Assembly (NCBI GenBank): GCA_900766265.1
Contig: CAAFUS010000006.1
Location: 124,001 to 188,000, forward strand
Direction: 5' to 3'
DNA length: 64,000 bases
Origin: Pseudomonadaceae bacterium
GTDB lineage: Bacteria; Pseudomonadota; Gammaproteobacteria; Pseudomonadales; Pseudomonadaceae
Shown piece by piece: positions 35,851-44,369 of this stretch. The position numbers were made by a program, and so were the translations under genes. The notes under the pieces were generated by a model. The model was not told the origin of the DNA and ran no database searches. It saw only the letters and a list, made by a program, of their open reading frames with translations. The stretch's first letter is position 1; each line of letters begins with the position of its first letter.

Positions 35851-37881
35851 ATGAGCAAAGCCCCGACTGCCAGAGTAGACCAGGGACACGATCCCTACCG
35901 TTGGCTGGAAAACCGCGACGCCGCGGACGTGATCGATTACCTCAAGGCGGAGAACGCCTACCTGGAAGAACAGCTGGCCGAACAGGCCGAGCTGCGCGAG
36001 GAGCTCTTCCAGGAAATAAAAGGCCGCATTCGCGAGACCGACCTGTCGTTGCCCAGCCCCTGGGGCCCCTGGCTGTATTACCAGCGCACCACCGCCGGCG
36101 ACGAATACCCTCGCCACTACCGCTGCCCGAGGCCGGTCGACGGGTCGCTCGAGGTGGACGAGGCGGCCGAGCAGCTACTGCTCGACCCGAACGCGCTGGC
36201 CAATGGCGGCTTCCTGTCCCTGGGCGCTTTCAGCGTCAGCCAGGACCACAACAGGCTCGCCTACAGCCTCGACACACAGGGCGACGAGATCTATCGACTG
36301 TTCGTCAAAGACCTCCAGAGCGGTGATATCACCGCCCTGCCCTTCGAACACTGCGACGGCAGCATGACCTGGGCCAACGACAGCCAGACGCTGTTCTTCG
36401 GCGAGCTGGACGAAACCCACCGGCCGTACCGCATCAACCGCTATCGCCTGGGCGAAGCGAGCCCCACCGAGGTATTCCACGACCCGGACGGCCGCTACTT
36501 CGTGCATTGCTACCGCGCCAGCTCAGACCGCCAGTTGGTCATCCTCTCCCACAGCAAAACCACCAGCGAAGCCTGGGTACTGTCGGCCGACACGCCGGAA
36601 GGCACCTGGACCTGCCTTGCGGCCCGCGAGGAAGAGCACGAGTACTTCCCCGACCATGGCCTGCACGAGGGGCGCTGGAGCTGGCTGATCCGCAGCAACC
36701 AGGCAGGCATCAACTTCGCGCTCTACCGAGCCGACGAAGATCGCCCGCAGCGTGAGCACTGGGAGGAACTGGTCCCGCATGACGAGGCCGTGATGCTCGA
36801 AGACGTCAACCTGAATGCCGAGGCCATCACCCTGACACTGCGTGCCGAGGGCCTGCCGCTGATCGAGGTGCGCCCGCAAGGCGTCGCGCCCTACCGCGTC
36901 CAGCTGCCCGATGCGGTCTACAGCCTGCACGTGCAGAACAGCCTGGAATTCACCAGCACGGTGATCCGGCTGCGCTACGAGGCGCTCAACCGCCCGGCCC
37001 AGATCCGCGCACTGGTCCTCGCCGATGGCAGCCAGCAGGTACTCAAGGAAACCCCGGTGGAAGGCCCCTTCGAGGCGGACGCCTATGAAAGCCGGCGCAT
37101 CTGGGCGACCGCGCCAGACGGCACCCGGGTGCCGGTGAGCCTGGTGGCGCGGCGCGAGACCTTTGGCCGGCCGGCGCCGCTCTACCTCTACGGTTACGGG
37201 GCCTATGGCCACAGCCTTGACCCCTGGTTCTCCCATGCGAGGCTGTCGCTGCTCGACCGCGGGTTCGTCTTCGCCATCGCCCACGTGCGCGGCGGCGGCG
37301 ACCTGGGCGAGGCCTGGTACCGCGCCGGCAAGCTCGAGCACAAGCCCAACACCTTCAGCGACTTCATCGCCTGCGCCGAAACCCTGATCGCCGAGGGTTA
37401 CACGCAACCTTCGCAACTGGTCGTCAGCGGCGGTAGTGCCGGAGGCCTGCTGATCGGCGCGGTTCTCAACCTTCGCCCGGAGCTGTTCGGCGCGGCCATC
37501 GCCGAGGTCCCCTTCGTCGACGTGCTCAACACCATGCTCAATCCCGACCTTCCGCTGACCGTCACCGAGTACGACGAATGGGGCGACCCGAACGACCCCG
37601 AGGTACACGCCCGCATCAAGGCCTATGCGCCTTATGAGAACGTGCGCGCCCAGGACTATCCGGCGATCCTCGCCGTCGCCGGCTACAACGACAGCCGCGT
37701 CCAGTATTGGGAGGCCGCCAAATGGGTCGCCCGGCTGCGGGCGTTGCGGACCAACGATGCGCTGTTGCTGCTCAAGACCGAGTTCGGCGCAGGCCATGGC
37801 GGCATGAGCGGCCGCTACCAGGCGCTCAAGGACGTGGCGCTGGAATATGCCTTCGTGTTGAAGGTGTTCTCCATGGCATGA
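35851..37881 (+). CDS. ptrB: Oligopeptidase B-like S9 family serine peptidase
   Basis: Cytoplasmic prolyl-oligopeptidase-family enzyme that cleaves short peptides, typically after basic residues. It has 676 residues from MSKAPTARVDQGHDPYRWLENRD, preceded by GGAG; a longer frame exists upstream with no ribosome site. The N-terminal beta-propeller covers roughly 30-400. The alpha/beta-hydrolase domain has YLYGYGAYGHSLDPWF, the nucleophile Ser529 in SGGSAGGLL, an aspartate in AVAGYNDSRVQYWE and the catalytic histidine in FGAGHGGMSGRY. It is monocistronic. Basic-residue specificity is inferred from family. Confidence 0.92.
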   Translation: MSKAPTARVDQGHDPYRWLENRDAADVIDYLKAENAYLEEQLAEQAELREELFQEIKGRIRETDLSLPSPWGPWLYYQRTTAGDEYPRHYRCPRPVDGSLEVDEAAEQLLLDPNALANGGFLSLGAFSVSQDHNRLAYSLDTQGDEIYRLFVKDLQSGDITALPFEHCDGSMTWANDSQTLFFGELDETHRPYRINRYRLGEASPTEVFHDPDGRYFVHCYRASSDRQLVILSHSKTTSEAWVLSADTPEGTWTCLAAREEEHEYFPDHGLHEGRWSWLIRSNQAGINFALYRADEDRPQREHWEELVPHDEAVMLEDVNLNAEAITLTLRAEGLPLIEVRPQGVAPYRVQLPDAVYSLHVQNSLEFTSTVIRLRYEALNRPAQIRALVLADGSQQVLKETPVEGPFEADAYESRRIWATAPDGTRVPVSLVARRETFGRPAPLYLYGYGAYGHSLDPWFSHARLSLLDRGFVFAIAHVRGGGDLGEAWYRAGKLEHKPNTFSDFIACAETLIAEGYTQPSQLVVSGGSAGGLLIGAVLNLRPELFGAAIAEVPFVDVLNTMLNPDLPLTVTEYDEWGDPNDPEVHARIKAYAPYENVRAQDYPAILAVAGYNDSRVQYWEAAKWVARLRALRTNDALLLLKTEFGAGHGGMSGRYQALKDVALEYAFVLKVFSMA

Positions 37882-37990
37882 CCACCCAATGGCGCCTCGT
37901 CAATGCCACAGGCGGACTATCCGACCTGTGGCATGAACAGCCGGGACGCGCCAGAGTCTGTAAAAAGACAACATCTTCCCCGGAGACCTG

Positions 37991-38362
37991 ATGATGAATC
38001 GCACTCTTCCTTCCGATGGTTCCAAGACCGAGAACGTTCATGGCTGGGAGCGCACCGCCTCGGTCGTGGGCGGCCTGTACTTCCTGGGCAAGGGGTTGCG
38101 GCGTGGCGGCATCGGTGGCCTGTTGCAGCTGGCCGTGGGCGGCATGGCGTTGGCGCGCGGCGTGACCGGCCATTGCGAGGCCAAGCGCGTACTGTGCGAA
38201 ATCAACGAGCACACGGCCATGGCGGACACGCACTCGAGCCAGATGCCACTGGAGCCTTCGGTCAACGACCAGCAACGCATGAAGCAGAATGCGCAGGCCG
38301 CTACCGGCAGCGCGACGGTGACCGGCAACGATTCGCTGAGCACCCCGCCTACCGGCGCCTGA
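37991..38362 (+). CDS. DUF2892 (YgaP-type membrane domain) protein
   Basis: A 123-residue protein with two adjacent ATG codons at the start. The region VHGWERTASVVGGLYFLGKGLRRGGIGGLLQLAVGGMALARGVTGHCEAKR matches the DUF2892 inner-membrane domain (two short hydrophobic helices around a GLRRGG turn, ending TGHC). The last 50 residues are polar, low complexity and probably unstructured. A GGAG lies 9 bp upstream. Function unknown; it is 109 bp after ptrB and convergent with astE. Confidence 0.8.
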   Translation: MMNRTLPSDGSKTENVHGWERTASVVGGLYFLGKGLRRGGIGGLLQLAVGGMALARGVTGHCEAKRVLCEINEHTAMADTHSSQMPLEPSVNDQQRMKQNAQAATGSATVTGNDSLSTPPTGA

Positions 38363-38372
38363 TCACGACAAG

Positions 38373-38391
38373 GCCGGGCGCAACGCCCGGC
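38373..38391. terminator. Bidirectional hairpin between DUF2892 gene and astE
   Basis: 8-bp perfect stem GCCGGGCG/CGCCCGGC with loop CAA, 10 bp after one stop and 5 bp from the other. There is no T-run, so it may stop transcription only weakly. Confidence 0.5.
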
Positions 38392-38396
38392 TCCGC

Positions 38397-39389
38397 TCAG
38401 GCGGGCTCGCCAGGCACCACCACCAGGCCGGCCCGCTGGCCGATGGCGACCTGAGCCATCGGGAACAGGATGCGGGCCTCCTCTTCCTCGACGATCCATC
38501 GGTCGTCCTCGCCGTCCTCGGCCAGCAAGGTGCCGGGCGCCAGTTGCGCGAAATTCTCCACGTCGCTCGGCAGGCACAGCCGGAACCGCTCGCTGCGCTT
38601 GATGATCTCCCGAGCGACGCTGAACACCTGGAACGACCCCAGCGCAGGCCCTGTTGCCAACGGCTGATCGAGGATCTGCGCCTGCATTGCCCGCTCGAAT
38701 GCCTGCAGGCAGTCCGGCCAGCGCGCCGCACTTTGTTCGGCGAGTTCGAGAGTGAAGGCTTCGGCGCCGTGCTCGTTGGCGGTGTAGGCGCTGAAGGTGG
38801 TGGACGCCGCACGCTGCATCAGCACCCCTTCCATTGACGCCGCCCGCAGGCGTTCGAGCGCACCCTCGGGCAGAGCACGTCCGTTGCGCCAGGGGCAGAT
38901 GGCGAACTGGCTCAACTGCGACGGGCGCATCGCGCTGTGGAGGTCGTAGTGGCGACGCGTCCGGCCTTCGAGGGAGAAGAAGCTCGAGGTCATGCGTTCG
39001 AGCTCCATCGCCCTCATCGCCTCGGCTCCGCCCGCCTCCACATGGGCACCGCAGAACAGCCGGTTGAGGTCGTTGCCGAGGTGACGTACCCCACGACGAA
39101 TCGCATCGAGATTGCCGAACAGGAACAACAGACGGGCCCGCGGACGCAGGTCGCCTCGGGCCACCGCCCGGATCAGCCGGTCGAGCAATTCGATCGGGAT
39201 GATCTCATTCCCGTGAATGCCTGCGGACAGGAGCAGGTCGACGCCGCAGTCATCGCTGGCGGGCGGCGTCACCTGAAGCACGCCGTCGGACAGCCAGTGC
39301 AGCTTGACGCCGCGGCTGGTGACCTGGATTTTTTCAGCCGGCTCACGGCCGGCGAGGCTTAACTCGAGCAGCTTACCCAGAGAAAGCAT
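38397..39389 (-). CDS. astE: Succinylglutamate desuccinylase AstE
   Basis: Last enzyme of the arginine succinyltransferase pathway, hydrolysing N-succinylglutamate to glutamate and succinate. It is a 330-residue zinc carboxypeptidase of the AstE/AspA family. The zinc ligands are in AGIHGNEIIPIELL and a later DLHSAM, and DLNRLF with the substrate-binding arginine lies in between. The C-terminal domain ends with VVVPGEPA. It lies 11 bp after the small gene at 39401. In P. aeruginosa the other pathway genes precede it; here they are missing (see findings). Confidence 0.95.
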   Translation of the reverse strand: MLSLGKLLELSLAGREPAEKIQVTSRGVKLHWLSDGVLQVTPPASDDCGVDLLLSAGIHGNEIIPIELLDRLIRAVARGDLRPRARLLFLFGNLDAIRRGVRHLGNDLNRLFCGAHVEAGGAEAMRAMELERMTSSFFSLEGRTRRHYDLHSAMRPSQLSQFAICPWRNGRALPEGALERLRAASMEGVLMQRAASTTFSAYTANEHGAEAFTLELAEQSAARWPDCLQAFERAMQAQILDQPLATGPALGSFQVFSVAREIIKRSERFRLCLPSDVENFAQLAPGTLLAEDGEDDRWIVEEEEARILFPMAQVAIGQRAGLVVVPGEPA

Positions 39390-39400
39390 CCAGGCCTGCC

Positions 39401-39682
39401 TTAATGATCGTGGTTACAGTCGGGACCATGTACGTGGTCGTCCGCTTCGACCGGCTCCATCTCCAGCTGCAGGCTGACCAGGTTGGTTGCCAGCGGGCGC
39501 AGCACCAGGTTGGCGTACTCGGTATCGCCATCCTCGACATCCACACCAATCATCAGCTGGCCGTTGCCGACCTGCTGGATCCACACTTCCTTGCCCTGCC
39601 ACATGACGGCGAATCGGGTGCAGGAGGTTTCAAGTTGGGTACCGTCCACGTCTTCGAGGATGAGTTGAAGGCTGTCGCTCAT
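39401..39682 (-). CDS. Small conserved protein of the ast cluster with a His-rich tail
   Basis: A 93-residue acidic protein, MSDSLQLILEDVDGTQLETS at the N-terminus. A beta-rich body with CTRFAVMWQGKEVWIQQVG is followed by a histidine/cysteine tail, DDHVHGPDCNHDH. A homologue sits immediately before astE in P. aeruginosa, sometimes annotated misleadingly as a topoisomerase; no topoisomerase motif is present. The tail could bind Zn or Ni, which is inference from composition. It is co-transcribed with astE (11 bp gap). Confidence 0.82.
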   Translation of the reverse strand: MSDSLQLILEDVDGTQLETSCTRFAVMWQGKEVWIQQVGNGQLMIGVDVEDGDTEYANLVLRPLATNLVSLQLEMEPVEADDHVHGPDCNHDH

Positions 39683-39701
39683 GATGGGTTCTCTGTCAGT
39701 G

Positions 39702-39723
39702 GCGCGGGGCGACCGCCCCGCGC
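39702..39723. other. Strong GC hairpin between astC and the small ast gene
   Basis: 9-bp perfect stem GCGCGGGGC/GCCCCGCGC around a 4-base loop, in a 55-bp gap. No T-run follows. It sits exactly where, in P. aeruginosa, four other ast genes lie, and may act as an attenuator or mark a deletion scar. Confidence 0.5.
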
Positions 39724-39737
39724 AGGGAAGGAAGGAT

Positions 39738-40958
39738 TCAGGCCTGGGTCAGGGTCGCGACGGCGCGCTCGAAACGGTCCAGCCCCTCGTCGATATCGGC
39801 CTCGTCGATCACCAAGCTCGGCGCCAGGCGCACGACATCGGGGCCGGCCTGCAGCACCATCACCGCCTCGCGCTCGGCCGCATCGAAGACATCACGGGCA
39901 CGCCCTTTCCAGGCATCGGAAAGCACGCAGCCGATGAGCATGCCGCGACCGCGGATCTGGCTGAACAGCCCGTAGCGCTCGCCGATTTGCATCAGGCGCG
40001 TTTTGAACCGCTCATGGCGAGCTTTGACGCCTTCGAGCACCTCGGGCGTGTTGACGATGTCCAGCACCCTCTCCGCGACGGCGCAGGCCAGCGGATTGCC
40101 GCCATAGGTGGTGCCATGGGTACCGACGCTGAAGTGCGCGGCGATCTTGTGGGTGGTGAGCATGGCGCCGATCGGGAAGCCGCCCCCCAGACTCTTGGCG
40201 CTGGAGAGAATGTCCGGCACCACGTTGTAATGCATATAGGCGAACAGCTCGCCGGTACGGCCCATGCCGCACTGCACCTCGTCGAAGATCAACAGCGCAT
40301 CGTGCTGGTCGCACAGTGCGCGTGCGCCTTCCAGGTAGGCCTGCTCGGCCGGCAGGATCCCGCTTTCGCCCTGGATCGGCTCGAGCACCACGGCGCAGGT
40401 CTTGTCGGAAATGGCCGCCTTCAGGGCCTCCAGATCGTTGTACGGCACATGGGTGATGCCTTCGATCTTCGGTCCGAAGCCATCGGAGTACTTGGGCTGG
40501 CCGCCCACGGTGACGGTGAACAGGGTCCGCCCATGGAAGCTGTTCACCGCGGAAATGATCTCGAACTTCTGCGGCCCATGGACATCATGGGCGTAGCGGC
40601 GGGCCAGCTTGAACGCGGCCTCGTTGGCCTCGGCGCCGGAGTTGCAGAAGAACACCCGATCGGCAAAGGTCGCCCCCACCAGCTTCTTGGCCAGGCGCAG
40701 CGTCGGCTCATTGGTGAAGATGTTGGAAATGTGCCAGAGCTTGCCGGCCTGCTCGGTCAGCGCGGCAACCAGCTCGGGATGGGCATGCCCCAGCACGTTC
40801 ACGGCGATGCCGCCGGAGAAGTCCACCAGCTCGCGCCCCGTCTGGTCCCATACTCGCGAGCCCTGGCCGCGTACCGGGATGAAGCGGGCAGGCGCGAAAC
40901 TGGGAACAATGACCTGGTCGAAATCGGCGCGTTCTACCGTGGTATGCGGGACGGACAT
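39738..40958 (-). CDS. astC: Succinylornithine/acetylornithine aminotransferase AstC
   Basis: PLP-dependent transaminase, 406 residues from MSVPHTTVERADFDQVIVP with AGGAG upstream; an upstream in-frame extension is not supported. Class III aminotransferase motifs: NSGAEANEAAFKLAR for phosphate binding, the aspartate in LLIFDEVQCGMGRTG, and the PLP lysine K255 in SSAKSLGGGFPIGA. In Pseudomonas the AstC/AruC enzyme serves both arginine catabolism (succinylornithine) and biosynthesis (acetylornithine). With most of the AST pathway absent here, the biosynthetic role may be the one that keeps the gene; that is inference. Confidence 0.92.
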   Translation of the reverse strand: MSVPHTTVERADFDQVIVPSFAPARFIPVRGQGSRVWDQTGRELVDFSGGIAVNVLGHAHPELVAALTEQAGKLWHISNIFTNEPTLRLAKKLVGATFADRVFFCNSGAEANEAAFKLARRYAHDVHGPQKFEIISAVNSFHGRTLFTVTVGGQPKYSDGFGPKIEGITHVPYNDLEALKAAISDKTCAVVLEPIQGESGILPAEQAYLEGARALCDQHDALLIFDEVQCGMGRTGELFAYMHYNVVPDILSSAKSLGGGFPIGAMLTTHKIAAHFSVGTHGTTYGGNPLACAVAERVLDIVNTPEVLEGVKARHERFKTRLMQIGERYGLFSQIRGRGMLIGCVLSDAWKGRARDVFDAAEREAVMVLQAGPDVVRLAPSLVIDEADIDEGLDRFERAVATLTQA

Positions 40959-41090
40959 CAGGGCTCTCCTGCGAGGCGATGGGGAATCGAATGAGGAAGA
41001 CGCCAGCGGACCGCCGGCGCCGAGCGCCCAGTGTAAACGCAGGATCGAGGCGTTGGGCAGCGGCGCGCGCATTTCTGTCGCGCGCGGCCT

Positions 41091-41780
41091 TCAGAGTTGG
41101 TGCTGGCGGTCGAGCTCGATGGCCCGATCCAGGGTTTCCAGCAGCGCCTTGCGCACCTTCAGCTTGGTGTTGCGATGGGCGGTCATCTGGATTTTCTTCA
41201 TCTGCTGGGCCGTCGCCCTGGCCACCGCCATCAGCTCGCCCGCCGGGACGACACGGTCTAGGAAGCCGGCTTCGAGGGCACCCTGGGGGTCGAACATTTC
41301 GCCGTTGATCACCGACCGGTGGAACGCCGACTTGCGCAGCCGGTCGCGGGCCAGTTCAATCCCCACGTGGTGCATGGTCATGCCGATCTGCACCTCGTTG
41401 AGCCCGATGCTGAACGCGCCATCGGCGCCGATACGGTAGTCGGCCGAAAGCAGGAGGAACGCCCCCTTGGCCACGGCGTGACCCGAGCAGGCGATGATGA
41501 TCGGGAACGGATGGGCGAGCATGCGCCGCGCCAGCGTCGAACCGCTGGCAACCAGCGCCACTGCATTCTCGGGGTTCGAGGTCATCACCTTGAGGTCATA
41601 GCCACCCGACAGGATTCCCGGCTGCCCGGTGATGATGACGATGGCGCGGTCCTGCTCGGCCCGGTCGAGCGCCGCATTGAATGCCTGAACGACGTCAGGG
41701 GAAATGGCGTTGACCTTGCCGTTGGCAAGCGTCAGCGTGGCGATGCCGTCTTCGAGTTGGTAGGCAATCAGCTCAGTCAT
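41091..41780 (-). CDS. Crotonase-family enoyl-CoA hydratase/isomerase-like protein
   Basis: A 229-residue protein starting MTELIAYQLEDGIATLTLANG at 41780, preceded by AGGAAA. Crotonase fold: the oxyanion-hole region ILSGGYDLKVM and the segment CSGHAVAKGAFLLLSADYRIGADGAFSIGLNEVQIGM. The usual catalytic glutamates are not obvious: positions around the second site read NEVQIGMTMHHVG, with one possible glutamate. The specific reaction cannot be given. It lies 132 bp upstream of astC (same strand) and 89 bp from the HD-GYP gene; an operon is possible. Confidence 0.85.
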   Translation of the reverse strand: MTELIAYQLEDGIATLTLANGKVNAISPDVVQAFNAALDRAEQDRAIVIITGQPGILSGGYDLKVMTSNPENAVALVASGSTLARRMLAHPFPIIIACSGHAVAKGAFLLLSADYRIGADGAFSIGLNEVQIGMTMHHVGIELARDRLRKSAFHRSVINGEMFDPQGALEAGFLDRVVPAGELMAVARATAQQMKKIQMTAHRNTKLKVRKALLETLDRAIELDRQHQL

Positions 41781-41869
41781 GGCGGTTTTCCTTGTTTGAA
41801 TAGCGCAGACGTTAACCATCGCTACCCGCAAGGTAAAGCGCCGTGACTGACTGGCCGGTCAGCCCGGTG

Positions 41870-43174
41870 TCACTCGCTTTCGACGCCGAACCCGACTTCG
41901 AATTCGAACAGCGCCTCCGGGTGGAGGATCGCCTGGAGCGCGGAATCGGCGATGAAAAGTCCATGGGAGCCGTCCGGCAGACCGTTGCTGATCCGATACG
42001 GATTGCCTTCGGCGTCCACACAGATCCGGGCGAGATCCAGATAACGCGGCTCGCAGGGCTGCTTATCCGCATCGCGCAGCACAACCACCCGCGGGCGCAG
42101 CTGCAGCCGATCGTGTTTCTCCAGCACCAGCGCGACTTCCCCTGTATGCAGCTCCACCAGGGTGCCAACCGGGAATACACCGAGCCATTGGATGAAGTCG
42201 CGCACCAGCTTCGGATCGAACTGGGTACCACTGCCCTCGCGCAGGATGTCGAACGCCACCTGCACCGGGCGCGGCTTGTCGTACGAACGGTGGCTGGTGA
42301 TCGCGTCGAACGCATCGACGATGGTGATGATCCGCGTCATGAAGGGAATCTGGCGCTCCGCGACCCCTTGCGGGTATCCCTTGCCATCGAGGCGCTCGTG
42401 ATGGCCATACGCGGCCTGGGCGGCCGCGGCCGGTATGTCGGCCTGGGCCTTGAGCGCCTCGTAGCCGAATACCGGATGCAACTTGACGTGAGCGAACTCC
42501 TCGGCCGTCAGCTTGCCCGGCTTGTTCAGCACATCGGGATCGATGCGCACCTTGCCGACATCATGCAGCAGGCCGCCCAGCCCCAGCAGCTCGAGTTCGG
42601 CGTCGGGCAACTGCAGATGATTGCCGAAACCCATCGCCAGGATGGAAACCGACAGGCAATGGAGGCTTGTATAGACATCCTGGTCCTTCAAGCGGGTCAG
42701 CCAAAGCATGGCGCTTTCGTTGCGCAGCAGGCTTTCGAGGTTGCGTCTGACGGCCGCATGACACGCCGAGGTATCGATGGGCCTGCCCTGCTGCACGTCG
42801 GCAAGCAGCTCACCAAGTACCAAGGAGCTGTCCTGGAAGGCCGTTCGTGCCTGGTCGATTTCCGCGTACAGGGGCTCACGCACCCGCTCCCGCCGCGCCA
42901 TGGGCTTGAGCGCAACAGGTGCGCTGCGGTCGATCTGGTTTAGCGTCACGCGCCGGGTGTCGTCGACGTAGACGTAGTCGCAGCGCTTCCTGACCGCATC
43001 CAGGTCAGACAACCGCAACAAAGGAAAGCCCTGGAAAAGGAATGTCGTTTCGCTCCAGGGCCGGTCAAGTTCGCAGACGTACATCCCAAGTTCCAGGCGA
43101 GCGACGTCGACGCGACGCTTGGTCATCACGAGCGTAGTGTCGGGACGCTTCCTCAACTTGCGAAACAGTTTCAT
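41870..43174 (-). CDS. DUF3391 + HD-GYP cyclic-di-GMP phosphodiesterase
   Basis: A 434-residue cytoplasmic protein. The N-terminal DUF3391 domain (about 15-130) begins RVDVARLELGMYVCELDRPW. The HD-GYP domain has H204-D205 in GLLHDVGKVRID and HHERLDGKGYP with the GYP triad, plus SVSILAMGFG and AFDAITSHRSYDKPR. A C-terminal extension (from about 320) is beta rich. HD-GYP enzymes hydrolyse cyclic di-GMP to GMP; all metal-binding residues expected are visible. The start has AGG eight bases upstream. It is probably the second c-di-GMP component of this window after the PilZ protein. Confidence 0.93.
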   Translation of the reverse strand: MKLFRKLRKRPDTTLVMTKRRVDVARLELGMYVCELDRPWSETTFLFQGFPLLRLSDLDAVRKRCDYVYVDDTRRVTLNQIDRSAPVALKPMARRERVREPLYAEIDQARTAFQDSSLVLGELLADVQQGRPIDTSACHAAVRRNLESLLRNESAMLWLTRLKDQDVYTSLHCLSVSILAMGFGNHLQLPDAELELLGLGGLLHDVGKVRIDPDVLNKPGKLTAEEFAHVKLHPVFGYEALKAQADIPAAAAQAAYGHHERLDGKGYPQGVAERQIPFMTRIITIVDAFDAITSHRSYDKPRPVQVAFDILREGSGTQFDPKLVRDFIQWLGVFPVGTLVELHTGEVALVLEKHDRLQLRPRVVVLRDADKQPCEPRYLDLARICVDAEGNPYRISNGLPDGSHGLFIADSALQAILHPEALFEFEVGFGVESE

Positions 43175-43321
43175 GCCATACCTGGCTCGACGGGGCGGCG
43201 GTCTGAACTGGCCGGAGGTTATCAGACGACTGCCACAGGTGGGCCATCATATGGCCAGAAACGAGACCGCTGTCCGTTTCTGCCTAAACCGAATAACCAC
43301 ATGAATAAACTAAAAAAACTT

Positions 43322-43350
43322 TTGCCATGCCCGGAGTCTTCCGCTACATT
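43322..43350 (+). promoter_or_regulatory. tRNA-Ser promoter
   Basis: TTGCCA (43322-43327) and TACATT (43345-43350) with 17-bp spacing, followed by a GC-rich AGCGCGCC discriminator typical of stringently controlled stable-RNA promoters. It would give a leader of about 30 bases before the tRNA. Confidence 0.7.
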
Positions 43351-43387
43351 AGCGCGCCTCGACAGACCTTAGCGTCTAGCGAGATCC

Positions 43388-43477
43388 GGTGAGGTGTCCG
43401 AGCGGTTGAAGGAGCACGCCTGGAAAGTGTGTATACGGGAAACCGTATCGAGGGTTCGAATCCCTCCCTCACCGCCA
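43388..43477 (+). tRNA. tRNA-Ser(GGA)
   Basis: A 90-base tRNA with encoded CCA. The acceptor stem is GGTGAGG/CCTCACC. The anticodon stem CACGC/GTGTG holds loop CTGGAAA with anticodon GGA at 43422-43424, reading UCC and UCU. A long variable arm TATACGGGAAACCGTA and the T-arm GGGTTCGAATCCC fit type II serine tRNA. Confidence 0.97.
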
Positions 43478-43483
43478 GATATG

Positions 43484-43514
43484 AAAAAGCCCGACGTAAG
43501 TCGGGCTTTTTTTT
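43484..43514. terminator. Bidirectional terminator between tRNA-Ser and the secreted-protein gene
   Basis: Stem AGCCCGAC/GTCGGGCT around GTAA, extended by A-run/T-run. On the plus strand eight T residues follow; on the minus strand five. It serves both the tRNA and the convergent gene at 43533. Confidence 0.92.
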
Positions 43515-43532
43515 GCGTTGGCAAAGCTTCAG

Positions 43533-44024
43533 CTAGTCGACTCGGGGCCCGCCAGAAGGCGTTGCGGCGCCGCCGGAAGGTGTTGCCGCCCCTCCGCTGT
43601 TCGCGGGTGTTCCGTTTCCACCCGTACTGCCTGCTCCCGGACGCACGTCCACCCCTTCGCCCGTGTTCGCCGGCAGCGGATTGACCGTACCGCCGGCCGG
43701 CGCGGTGGTGGAGCCGGTGGGTGCGGGGGTGGTGGCAGGTCGGTCCGGAACGGTCCGACTGGGCGAGGTCGCCGGGGACGTATCGAACCGCGGACTGTTC
43801 ACGCCGATGTTGGGGCCGGTTGCGCCGCCGGCAGCCCCCTCGGCTGTTCCTGCCGGGGCGGGCTGACCTATCCCGTTTATGTCCTGTCCGATCTGCCGGC
43901 GGTTATCCACCATGTCGGCACCGATCTGGTCGCGCTCCTGCTGCAACGTCATGTCCTCCTGCGCCAGCGCAGCGCTAGACAGCGCCACGGCCAGCAGCAT
44001 CGATGGAATAGCTGTGCACTTCAT
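43533..44024 (-). CDS. Secreted low-complexity Gly/Pro/Ser/Thr/Ala-rich protein
   Basis: A 163-residue protein with a clear signal peptide (MKCTAIPSMLLAVALSSAALAQ, cleavage after ALA), preceded by a strong GGAGG. After a short polar helix (TLQQERDQIGADMVDNRRQIGQ, about 24-46), the rest has few hydrophobic or aromatic residues and is Gly, Pro, Ala, Ser and Thr rich; it ends with a repeat of GGAATPS. This composition predicts an extended, disordered periplasmic or extracellular tail. No family recognised. It converges with the tRNA gene and shares its terminator. Coding support comes from the ribosome site, signal peptide and bias. Confidence 0.7.
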   Translation of the reverse strand: MKCTAIPSMLLAVALSSAALAQEDMTLQQERDQIGADMVDNRRQIGQDINGIGQPAPAGTAEGAAGGATGPNIGVNSPRFDTSPATSPSRTVPDRPATTPAPTGSTTAPAGGTVNPLPANTGEGVDVRPGAGSTGGNGTPANSGGAATPSGGAATPSGGPRVD

Positions 44025-44369
44025 GACTGCCTCCAAAACTGGGGTCGATACATGGAATGGACCGCCCCGCGGCACCTAGGTGCCCCGTCCCCCACCGCTA
44101 TCGGGTGCAGCAAGGGCGAAGCGACGAACGGCTGTGGCGCCTCAGGGAACGGCGCGGGCCCTCTGGCATGGGAATTGCGGCGAATCCCGTCAATGTGAGC
44201 CACCGGTACCGACGCGGCGAGCCGCCCAACGGATGCATGCGAGTGCGGGATTTACCGGTCACTAACTCAAGAAAACGTGCCGCCGGCTCAAGGCCGGGAC
44301 GAAACCTTGCGTCAACGCGCCTGCCGGGCTGCTTCATCCCAGGCGCCAGAAAAATAAGAGGCGGAACCC
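44025..44369. other. Intergenic region upstream of the 31-residue peptide gene
   Basis: A 345-bp stretch with several overlapping open frames in both directions but none with a ribosome site, signal or plausible composition. A small GCCGGC/GCCGG inverted repeat lies at about 44281-44297. I see no confident promoter, RNA or repeat. Confidence 0.4.

Noticed and set aside
39401..39682. Topoisomerase II annotation for the small ast gene
   Set aside because: A 93-residue acidic protein with no topoisomerase motif; the name seems inherited by error.
43388..43532. tRNA-Ser as an integration site for a mobile element
   Set aside because: No integrase and no direct repeat of the tRNA 3' end were seen in the neighbourhood.
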